From NCBI GenBank assembly GCA_020630795.1, contig JAHDIK010000009.1, forward strand, positions 106,631-170,630: a stretch of DNA of 64,000 nt. The letters are read 5' to 3'. The first letter of the stretch is position 1; every line of letters starts with the position of its first letter. Below are positions 58,458 to 64,000 of the stretch, piece by piece. A model generated the notes under the pieces. It had not been told where the DNA came from and did no database searches. It saw only the letters and a program-made list of their open reading frames with translations. The DNA is from Colwellia sp. (GTDB lineage Bacteria; Pseudomonadota; Gammaproteobacteria; Enterobacterales; Alteromonadaceae). The position numbers were made by a program, and so were the translations under genes.

Positions 58458-58558
58458 AACTAACAAGTCGTTAAAGCAGGACAAATAACAGTTGGCTTTT
58501 GCTCCTGCGTCGCTTATTTTAGCCAACATATTATTTGCCTCTTAACGAGGCGTTATGT
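58458..58558 (+). repeat. attC site 10
   Basis: 101 bp from AACTAAC to GTTATGT; nearly identical to sites 2 and 14. Confidence 0.9.
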
Positions 58559-58811
58559 GTATTCAATGTTGTATTGTTTGGTTTAGCTAAAAGGGTGGTT
58601 GTTAACTTAACTTTTTGTAAACGCTGCTATTAGTTTTCGCTATTCTCGTTTTATCACTAGCCACTAATAAGCTTTGCTGTTTTTATTACTTCGTAATGTC
58701 ACAAAGCTATTAGTTTGTTCTAGGTTTTAGTGTGTAGCTCAAATTAGCGTTTTATGTAAAACTACCGTCTTATACTTTTTGCTTTAGTATGTGTGTTTAG
58801 GTGTATCAAAC
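58559..58811 (+). other. ORF-less cassette, family A, copy 2
   Basis: Same element order as copy 1. Main stem ACTAATAAGCTTTG (58663-58676) with CAAAGCTATTAGT (58702-58714) and inner ATTAC/GTAAT. Substitutions against copy 1 lie mainly in the first 110 bases. Confidence 0.75.
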
Positions 58812-58909
58812 ACATAACAAGTAAATCAACAGGACTAAAACAGTTGGCCTCTGCTCGTGCCTCGCTGATTTTAGGCCAACAATTTTAGCCCGTTATTTGG
58901 GCGTTAGCA
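58812..58909 (+). repeat. attC site 11
   Basis: 98 bp from ACATAAC to GTTAGCA; GTTGGCC/GGCCAAC centre shared with sites 15 and 16. Confidence 0.9.
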
Positions 58910-58928
58910 GTACAAGGAGGTCAATCAC

Positions 58929-59315
58929 ATGCGTAAGCTCATATTCCTTTTATTAATCATATCTCAAAGCTCTTTTGCTGTTGATTCCGAGCAAGCAAAG
59001 CAGGCTGCCAAAAGTATATTTGAAAAATCTTCTTCCGCTTATACGAAGGAGTCTCTAACCCAAGTGTTTACTTCCGGTGGTTACACAGAGGAAGAATCAA
59101 GTGAATATGCTACCAAATTATTAAAACTTTTTAATTCAGATGAATTTATCGGTAAGATCCAAGGTATTTACATTAAACATTTTACTGCAGACGAACTCGT
59201 GCAAATTTCAGAAATATTAGACCATCCAGCTTACGCCAAGTTCTTAAGGCTGAGGCCGGTAATACAGCAAGAGATGTCCGCTGAAATTAATAAAATAACT
59301 AACAGTATCAAGTAA
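58929..59315 (+). CDS. Cassette gene: exported DUF2059-like protein
   Basis: The 128-residue protein has a strong AAGGAGG 8 bases before its ATG. A signal peptide (MRKLIFLLLIISQSSFA) is followed by an all-helical domain. FTADELVQISEILDHPAYAK followed by FLRLRPVIQQEM matches the DUF2059 pattern of a short Thr-x-x-Glu-Leu helix, then a (H/S)P-(A/G) turn and a helix ending in Q-x-M. DUF2059 proteins are small periplasmic proteins of unknown function. Confidence 0.72.
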   Translation: MRKLIFLLLIISQSSFAVDSEQAKQAAKSIFEKSSSAYTKESLTQVFTSGGYTEEESSEYATKLLKLFNSDEFIGKIQGIYIKHFTADELVQISEILDHPAYAKFLRLRPVIQQEMSAEINKITNSIK

Positions 59316-59319
59316 GTAC

Positions 59320-59419
59320 TGCTAACAAGTCATTAAAGTAGGACAAAAAACAGTTGGTTTTTGCTCCTTCGTCGCTTATTTTAACCAACTATTTTTAGCC
59401 TCTTAATGAGGCGTTATAA
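59320..59419 (+). repeat. attC site 12
   Basis: 100 bp from TGCTAAC to GTTATAA; GTTGGTT/AACCAAC centre. Confidence 0.9.
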
Positions 59420-59427
59420 GGCACTCC

Positions 59428-59832
59428 ATGTTCAGGCATGTAATCATATCTAGTTTACAATCAGCTTTTGTGGGCTCCTTACTTTTCTCAATTGTCTGCA
59501 TTCCATTTTACGGCGGTGCAGCAACATTATTTGGCTTAATCACTTTTCCGTTTGCTTTATTCTGTTGCCTAGTTTTTGCTTACCCGTTAATTAAATTCCG
59601 TAATAAATTTAAATTTTCAGAGTTAATTAATTTTATTGTATATATATCGTCAGGATTAATTTTAGGAGTGTTTACACCTTTAATAATGTTAGGTAGTGTT
59701 GGTACTGAATTCAGTTTTGAATCAATTGCCTTTTTAGGTATTTATGGTCTGTTAGGCGGTGTTTGTTCTGTTACTGCATGGAATTATGTTCGTAAGCATG
59801 TGCCATATAACAAGCCAATTAAGCGGGACTAA
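59428..59832 (+). CDS. Cassette gene: polytopic membrane protein
   Basis: The 134-residue protein has four predicted membrane helices (AFVGSLLFSIVCIPFYGGAA, LFGLITFPFALFCCLVFAYP, FIVYISSGLILGVFTPLIML and IAFLGIYGLLGGVCSVTAW). The ATG follows the attC 12 core by 9 bases with no clear ribosome binding site. The C-terminal tail YNKPIKRD is encoded by attC 13. No family recognised. Confidence 0.68.
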   Translation: MFRHVIISSLQSAFVGSLLFSIVCIPFYGGAATLFGLITFPFALFCCLVFAYPLIKFRNKFKFSELINFIVYISSGLILGVFTPLIMLGSVGTEFSFESIAFLGIYGLLGGVCSVTAWNYVRKHVPYNKPIKRD

Positions 59833-59905
59833 AAACAGTTTGCTCGGTTTCGCTTCGCTACACATTTTAGCAAACAATTTTTAGCCCCTTATTGGGGCGT
59901 TATGT
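59805..59905 (+). repeat. attC site 13
   Basis: 101 bp from ATATAAC to GTTATGT; GTTTGCT/AGCAAAC centre with loop GGTTTCGCTTCGCTACAC, shared with site 18. Confidence 0.9.
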
Positions 59906-59912
59906 TTTCTAA

Positions 59913-60260
59913 ATGGGTAGTCAAATTAATATGAATGATTTAATAAGCAGTATTTTTCTAATTATTTTTATTGGGTTTATGGCTTTTGTTTTTTGGTCAA
60001 TGTTCTCAAAAAAAGGAAAAGGGAGAATGCTTGGTGGAACAATCATTCATACCGCAAAATATGAAGTAGTCCAAACAGAAGGTATTGCTAAAACAATTAT
60101 TCGTGCACATGTAATTGAAACAAAAACTGGTAGTAAACATGTTGGTCTAGAGTTATCAGAAAGCGCTAAGTTAGCAGTAAGTATGACACCAATTAAACTT
60201 ACAAAACAAGAAGCAGAATCTTTGATTTATATGGTTAAAGAGGTAATAGAAAAAACATAA
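59913..60260 (+). CDS. Cassette gene: membrane-anchored small protein
   Basis: The 115-residue protein has one N-terminal membrane helix (ISSIFLIIFIGFMAFVFWSM), then a basic stretch and a soluble beta/alpha domain (EGIAKTIIRAHVIETKTGSK, TKQEAESLIYMVKEVIE). The start may be ATG 59913 or ATG 59931. The TAA stop is the TAAC of attC 14. No family recognised. Confidence 0.65.
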   Translation: MGSQINMNDLISSIFLIIFIGFMAFVFWSMFSKKGKGRMLGGTIIHTAKYEVVQTEGIAKTIIRAHVIETKTGSKHVGLELSESAKLAVSMTPIKLTKQEAESLIYMVKEVIEKT

Positions 60261-60355
60261 CAAGTCGTTAAAGCAGGACAAATAACAGTTGGCTTTTGCT
60301 CCTGCGTCGCTTATTTTAGCCAACATATTATTTGCCTCTTAACGAGGCGTTATAT
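60255..60355 (+). repeat. attC site 14
   Basis: 101 bp from ACATAAC to GTTATAT; nearly identical to sites 2 and 10. Confidence 0.9.
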
Positions 60356-60393
60356 TTTCATTCGACATCAGGTTAATTTTGAGGAGTTATATT

Positions 60394-60735
60394 TTGCCAG
60401 TGTATTCTTCAGATAAAATACTGGAGCTTATTATTAAGGCAGTAATCGCTCTATTAATATTGCTTTGTGCAGCATTTGTTTATTTTTCAATAAAAACTCA
60501 GTCTAAGGAAGCTTATAATTTTAGTAGCAATGGTGTTGTTTATTCAATCAATTGGAAATCAAAAAACCATGGTGCTCCGTCTATTGTTATAAAGGTGAAA
60601 AATGAATATATAAATTTTAGTAGCTCTAAAATTATGTTAAACCACGATAACGTAAAAATTGGTGATAAATTTAAGAAAGAGCGAAAATCTAATTTTTGTT
60701 TAATTAATGAACACAGAATTAAATGTGTAAAATAA
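60394..60735 (+). CDS. Cassette gene: membrane-anchored small protein, TTG start
   Basis: I choose TTG 60394 because GAGGAG lies 8 bases upstream; an in-frame TTG at 60379 would itself overlap that site, and GTG 60400 is a third option. The 113-residue product has one N-terminal helix (IIKAVIALLILLCAAFVYFS) and a beta-rich soluble domain (SNGVVYSINWKSKNHGAPSI, VIKVKNEYINF). Two cysteines stand near the C-terminus. No family recognised. Confidence 0.62.
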   Translation: MPVYSSDKILELIIKAVIALLILLCAAFVYFSIKTQSKEAYNFSSNGVVYSINWKSKNHGAPSIVIKVKNEYINFSSSKIMLNHDNVKIGDKFKKERKSNFCLINEHRIKCVK

Positions 60736-60739
60736 GAAA

Positions 60740-60836
60740 ATATAACAAGCAAATTAACAGGACTAAAACAGTTGGCCACTGCTCGTGCCTCGCTATTTTA
60801 GGCCAACAATTTTAGCCCGTTATTTGGGCGTTAGCT
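60740..60836 (+). repeat. attC site 15
   Basis: 97 bp from ATATAAC to GTTAGCT; GTTGGCC/GGCCAAC centre. Confidence 0.9.
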
Positions 60837-61070
60837 GTATTCGAAATTATGTAGGTTAAACCAGTTTTTTAATCTAGCTTGTATCAACGGAAAAGTTTAA
60901 CTTAATCAGTTAATAGCGCTTAAAGTTTCTAAGTAGGGCGCCCAATAATACCACGAGTCAAGCTCGGGATTATTTTGGCTTCTATAGTTTTGTTTGTGTT
61001 GTAGATTTTAGCGTAAACAATTAGAGTGTTTAATTAACTATATTTGCTAGTTCGTGGTTTCTCTAAATAC
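60837..61070 (+). other. ORF-less cassette, family B, copy 2
   Basis: Same layout as copy 1, with the identical stem-loop at 60942-60978 and small differences before and after it. No ORF. Confidence 0.75.
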
Positions 61071-61167
61071 TGCTAACAAGCAAATTAACAGGACTAAAAC
61101 AGTTGGCCTCTGCTCGTGCCTCGCTATTTTAGGCCAACAATTTTAGCCCGTTATTTGGGCGTTAGCT
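61071..61167 (+). repeat. attC site 16
   Basis: 97 bp from TGCTAAC to GTTAGCT; GTTGGCC/GGCCAAC centre, almost equal to site 15. Confidence 0.9.
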
Positions 61168-61399
61168 GTATTCTACATTTTATGGTTTAAGCCCATGTTT
61201 AATTTAGCTTGTATTAGCGGCAACGTTTAACTTAATCAGTTAATAGCGCTTAACGTTTATTAGTAGGGCGCCCAATAATACCACGAGTCAAGCTCGGGAT
61301 TATTTTGGCTTCAGTAGCTTTGTATTTGTTGTAGGTTTTAGCGTAAAAATATAGAGTGTTTAATTAACTATATTTGCTAGTTTGTGGTTTGGTAAATAC
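61168..61399 (+). other. ORF-less cassette, family B, copy 3
   Basis: Directly follows copy 2 as a tandem. The stem-loop is at 61272-61308. The part after the stem-loop is almost identical to copy 1, and the first 60 bases differ more. No ORF. Confidence 0.75.
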
Positions 61400-61493
61400 T
61401 GCTAACAAGCAAATTAACGGGACTAAAACAGCGGGCTCTTCGCTTCGCTCGATTATAGCCCACTTTATTTAGCCCGTTATTTGGGCGTTATAT
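61400..61493 (+). repeat. attC site 17
   Basis: 94 bp from TGCTAAC to GTTATAT; nearly identical to site 7. Confidence 0.9.
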
Positions 61494-61515
61494 TGCTTTC
61501 ATATATTGGTGTTTA

Positions 61516-61914
61516 ATGACTAATTTTGTTATTCGAACGGTTGCTATTTTTTTTGCGCTAGCATTTGCGTATTTATCGCTTTCATTTCCTGCTGGAGTTG
61601 GTGAAAGCATAAATATTATTCATCTTATGTTATTTTTATTTTTAGGTGTTTTATCTCAATTAGGGTTGTTTCTTTCGACGTATCAAATTAAAAACTGGAT
61701 ATTCAAATTATTAATTGCCGTTATTATGATTCCATTTTTTATGTTGCTATTGAGATCAACATTTTTTGATAGTAGTTTTCTCAATAGATTAACTGGAGCA
61801 CCTATTCAAATAGCATCATCAGTAGCATATATTGTTGGTTTTGCTGTTTACTTGTATAGTTTTTATAGAATGGTGCAAGAGCAATATAACAAGAATTTAA
61901 AGCGGGACTGCTAA
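61516..61914 (+). CDS. Cassette gene: polytopic membrane protein
   Basis: The 132-residue protein has four predicted helices (VAIFFALAFAYLSLSF, IIHLMLFLFLGVLSQLGLFL, IFKLLIAVIMIPFFMLLL, IASSVAYIVGFAVYLYSFY). Its C-terminal tail YNKNLKRDC is translated from attC 18. There is no strong ribosome binding site before the ATG. No family recognised. Confidence 0.68.
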   Translation: MTNFVIRTVAIFFALAFAYLSLSFPAGVGESINIIHLMLFLFLGVLSQLGLFLSTYQIKNWIFKLLIAVIMIPFFMLLLRSTFFDSSFLNRLTGAPIQIASSVAYIVGFAVYLYSFYRMVQEQYNKNLKRDC

Positions 61915-61984
61915 CAGTTTGCTCGGTTTCGCTTCGCTACACATTTTAGCAAACAATTATCAGCCCCTTAAATGGGCGTTAGCC
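61884..61984 (+). repeat. attC site 18
   Basis: 101 bp from ATATAAC to GTTAGCC; GTTTGCT/AGCAAAC centre as in site 13. Confidence 0.9.
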
Positions 61985-61999
61985 TTACAAGGAGGTTCA

Positions 62000-62695
62000 A
62001 TGATTCTTCAACGCGATCAAACTTTTCGAGTTGTTTTTAACTTAAGAACACCAGTTCAAAATGGTGATTCTGTTGGTACGGGTATATTTGTTGTAAAGGG
62101 AGATGCTCTTTATTTAGTTACAGCAACTCATGTTGCGACTACTACTAACTCAACAACTAAAGTCGTTATTAGTGATTCTTCTGGTAATAGTACAGCATTA
62201 AGTCTTAGTGATTTTAACCAAAATTTAAATTGGAATAACCATCCTGAGGCTGATATATCCGTTCTGCCAATTACAATGAATAGTAAAATAGCTCCGCACA
62301 TGAACGAAAGGTTCTTTCCTTTTGATCATTTCCATATGCCTAAAACTCCAGTTTCAAGAGATTTTGAGTTAACGTCTGTTGGATTTCCTAATGGTCTAGG
62401 GGCGGCGGGTATGTTTAGTCCATTAACTTACAGATCTTATGCATCTTCATCATTCATAACTTTAAATAGAGCAGATACACAGACACCCTCAGTGTTTTTC
62501 TTACTTGAAAACCCTAGCGTTGGTGGATACAGCGGCTGTCCAGTTTTTGATCTTGGTTATATGGTGGTTGGAGCTATGACTACAACCAAAGATAAAACTC
62601 TTTGTTATGGAATTATGCACGGCACCATTTCGGATAATACTGGTGGAAAATTAGCGGCAGTGACACCCGCATACTACTTGGCAGATTTAATGTAA
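62000..62695 (+). CDS. Cassette gene: cytoplasmic trypsin-like serine protease
   Basis: I start at ATG 62000, with AAGGAGG 5 bases upstream; the frame reaches back into the attC to 61919 but that part is the recombination site. The 231-residue protein has the chymotrypsin-fold triad in order: His44 in LVTATHVA, Asp85 in EADISVLPI and Ser178 in GGYSGCPVF. GTGIFVV and FPNGLG are also typical of trypsin-like peptidases. There is no signal peptide or PDZ domain, so it should act inside the cell, unlike DegP-type proteases. Small trypsin-like domains of this kind occur as effectors in some defence and regulatory systems, but no partner domain is present here. The target is unknown. Confidence 0.85.
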   Translation: MILQRDQTFRVVFNLRTPVQNGDSVGTGIFVVKGDALYLVTATHVATTTNSTTKVVISDSSGNSTALSLSDFNQNLNWNNHPEADISVLPITMNSKIAPHMNERFFPFDHFHMPKTPVSRDFELTSVGFPNGLGAAGMFSPLTYRSYASSSFITLNRADTQTPSVFFLLENPSVGGYSGCPVFDLGYMVVGAMTTTKDKTLCYGIMHGTISDNTGGKLAAVTPAYYLADLM

Positions 62696-62796
62696 GGCTA
62701 ACAAGTCGTTTAAAAAGGACAAAAAACAGTTGGCTTTTGCTCCTTCGTCGCTAATTTTAGCCAACTATTTTATTGCCTCTTAACGGAGCGTTATGT
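62696..62796 (+). repeat. attC site 19
   Basis: 101 bp from GGCTAAC to GTTATGT; the core is preceded by GGAGC instead of the usual GAGGC, a small change in the right arm. Confidence 0.88.
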
Positions 62797-62995
62797 GTAT
62801 TCAACGTTATATTGTTTGGTTTAGCTAAAAGGGTGGTTGTTAAATTAGCTTTTTGTAAACGCTGCAATGAGTTTTCGCTATTATCGTTATTCAATAGTCA
62901 CTAATAAGCTTTAGCGTGTAGCTCAAATTAACGTTTTATGTAAAACTACCGTCTTATACTTTTTGCTTTAGTATGTGTATTTAGGTTTATCAAAC
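62797..62995 (+). other. ORF-less cassette, family A, copy 3, internally deleted
   Basis: Matches family A except that about 55 bases are missing. The sequence passes from ACTAATAAGCTTT (near 62919) directly to AGCGTGTAGCTC, so the second arm of the main stem and the inner hairpin are gone. No ORF. Confidence 0.72.
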
Positions 62996-63089
62996 ACATA
63001 ACAAGTAAATCAACGGGACTAAAACAGCGGGCTCTTCGCTTCGCTCGATTATAGCCCACTTTATTTAGCCCGTTATTTGGGCGTTATAT
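62996..63089 (+). repeat. attC site 20
   Basis: 94 bp from ACATAAC to GTTATAT; GCGGGC/AGCCC centre. Confidence 0.9.
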
Positions 63090-63112
63090 TTTTCATCAGG
63101 ATTTGAGTTCAT

Positions 63113-63526
63113 ATGGACGTTTTAATGCTATACCCAATGTTTTTAATGGTGCTTTTAACTTTTATTGTTGCTTGTATCGCCGTCAAAGCCAGGTTCGCTA
63201 GCGTTAAAAATAAAACTGTAAGTGCTAAGTATTATAGTTTAATGAATGGTCAGGAAGTTCCTGACATAATCACGAAAACCACACGTAATTTTAATAATCA
63301 ATTTGAAGTACCTGTATTATTTTACGTGGTATGTTCTTTATATATTTTCTGGGGAATTAATAGCTATTTTGCTTTAATCGTCGCTTGGCTATTTGTTGCT
63401 TTACGTATTGTACATTCATATATTCACTTAACTTATAACCATGTTTTACATCGTATGCTTACGTTTTGGTTTTCATTGCTATGCGTTATGGCGTTGTGGA
63501 TAAACTTGTTGCTACAAAAAATATAA
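63113..63526 (+). CDS. Cassette gene: MAPEG-like membrane protein
   Basis: The 137-residue protein has four membrane helices and the MAPEG layout. The first helix (YPMFLMVLLTFIVACIAVKA) is followed by a polar loop, then TTRNFNNQFEVPVLFYVVCS with the family's R-N-x-x-x-x-F-E-x-P motif, and RIVHSYIHLTYNHVLHRMLT, matching the R-x-x-H-x-x-x-x-x-T-x-N-x-x-x-x-R motif of glutathione-related MAPEG proteins. Members include microsomal glutathione transferases. The stop overlaps attC 21. Confidence 0.8.
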   Translation: MDVLMLYPMFLMVLLTFIVACIAVKARFASVKNKTVSAKYYSLMNGQEVPDIITKTTRNFNNQFEVPVLFYVVCSLYIFWGINSYFALIVAWLFVALRIVHSYIHLTYNHVLHRMLTFWFSLLCVMALWINLLLQKI

Positions 63527-63620
63527 CAAGTCATTAAAGCAGGACAAAAAACAGTTGGTTTTTGCTCGTGCCTCGCTTATTTTAACCAACTACTTTTTGC
63601 CTCTTAATGAGGCGTTATGT
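63521..63620 (+). repeat. attC site 21
   Basis: 100 bp from ATATAAC to GTTATGT; GTTGGTT/AACCAAC centre. Confidence 0.9.
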
Positions 63621-63873
63621 GTATTCAACGTTATATTGTTTGGTTTAGCTAAAAGTGCGGTTGTTAACTCAATTTTTTGTAAAGGCTGCTACGAGTTTTC
63701 GCTATTCTAGTTTTATCAATAGTCACTAATAAGCTTTGTTGTTTTTATTACTGCGTAATGTCACAAAGCTATTAGTTTGTTCTAAGCTTTAGCGTGTAGC
63801 TCAAATTAACGTTTTATGTAAAACTACCGTCTTATACTTTTTGCTTTAGTATGTAAGTTTAGGTGTATCAAAC
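63621..63873 (+). other. ORF-less cassette, family A, copy 4
   Basis: Main stem at 63725-63738 and 63754-63766. The inner hairpin loop is TGC instead of TTC while its ATTAC/GTAAT stem is kept. No ORF. Confidence 0.75.
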
Positions 63874-63968
63874 ACATAACAAGCAAATCAACAGGGACTA
63901 AAACAGCGGGCTCTTCGCTTCGCTCGATTATAGCCCACTTTATTTAGCCCGTTATTTGGGCGTTATGT
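63874..63968 (+). repeat. attC site 22
   Basis: 95 bp from ACATAAC to GTTATGT; GCGGGC/AGCCC centre, one base longer than sites 1 and 20. Confidence 0.9.
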
Positions 63969-64000
63969 GTATTCAAGGTTGTATTGTTTGGTTTAGCTAA
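63969..64000 (+). other. ORF-less cassette, family A, copy 5, cut by window end
   Basis: The last 32 bases (GTGTATTCAAGG, then TATTGTTTGGTTTAGCTAA) match the beginning of family A, so a tandem pair with copy 4 is likely. Confidence 0.6.

Larger units (their letters stand above)
54065..64000 (+). mobile_element. Integron cassette array (at least 22 attC sites), no integrase in view
   Basis: From 54065 to the right edge the sequence is a chain of units of 215-820 bp. Each starts at a GTTRNNN core and ends in an attC of about 93-101 bp that begins with TAACAAG and ends in a GCGTTA core. All 22 attC sites point the same way. Cassette ORFs are on the + strand before their attC. In an integron, intI and attI lie at the end where the first cassette begins, here the left, but the neighbour is a MocR gene and no integrase frame exists. 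The array continues past the window. It is either a CALIN or an array separated from its integrase. Confidence 0.92.

Noticed and set aside
61919..61999. 27 extra N-terminal codons of the protease cassette
   Set aside because: They are translated from attC 18, and a strong AAGGAGG stands before ATG 62000.
54324..63968. Regularly spaced repeats as a CRISPR array
   Set aside because: Repeats are about 100 bp with internal palindromes and GTTA cores, units are hundreds of bases long and contain genes; they are attC sites.

Overview
The window is AT-rich chromosomal DNA from a marine gammaproteobacterium, most likely in the order Alteromonadales (Colwelliaceae- or Alteromonadaceae-like). The basis is gene content: the rlmM / xni / ppnN / queF / syd neighbourhood, sbcDC, a cyanide-insensitive-type bd oxidase behind a GbsR/MarR regulator, DUF3192 and DUF2982-like proteins, and algal-glycan hydrolases. 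The exact genus is inference.

Layout. 1-10.2 kb: housekeeping and small conserved genes (C-terminal end of rlmM, a serine hydrolase, two DUF3192 paralogues, xni, ppnN, a diguanylate cyclase, queF, syd, a GNAT and a VOC protein). 10.3-15.5 kb: the sbcD-sbcC nuclease operon with a 4-bp overlap. 15.5-18.5 kb: a predicted zinc-uptake unit made of a Zur-like operator, a small exported Cys/His protein and a TonB receptor with Asp/His-rich loops. 18.6-21 kb: an O-acetylhomoserine sulfhydrylase and small unknowns. 21.2-37.5 kb: a carbohydrate region with a CE2-like esterase, gnd, lacZ with a divergent AraC regulator, a sialate O-acetylesterase, a GH29 fucosidase, a GH2 enzyme whose usual acid/base glutamate appears replaced, and a DUF5060 glycosidase. 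No transporter or TonB receptor for glycans is present in that block. 37.7-53.8 kb: a KASIII-like enzyme, a second serine hydrolase, an RND efflux pair, gbsR-cioA-cioB, a conserved protein I cannot assign a function, a Cache-domain chemoreceptor, a beta-hydroxyacid dehydrogenase and a divergent MocR regulator with an 11-bp inverted-repeat operator.

54.07-64.0 kb is an integron cassette array. I count 22 attC sites (about 93-101 bp), all in the same orientation, running off the right end. No integrase gene or recognisable attI lies at the left edge, where they would belong, so the visible part looks like a CALIN (attC cluster lacking an integrase) or a displaced part of a chromosomal integron. 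Cassette genes are all on the + strand and mostly encode small membrane or exported proteins. One encodes a cytoplasmic trypsin-like protease, one a MAPEG-like protein, one a DUF2059-like protein, and one is broken by an in-frame stop.

The most unusual content is a set of repeated cassettes without a normal ORF. Family A has five copies plus one divergent relative and carries conserved stem-loops with compensatory changes. Family B has three copies with a different stem-loop. A further cassette is densely structured and ends in a 33-codon ORF that resembles a type I toxin-antitoxin layout. These are the best candidates for something undescribed: cassette-borne structured RNAs or mobile regulatory/promoter cassettes.
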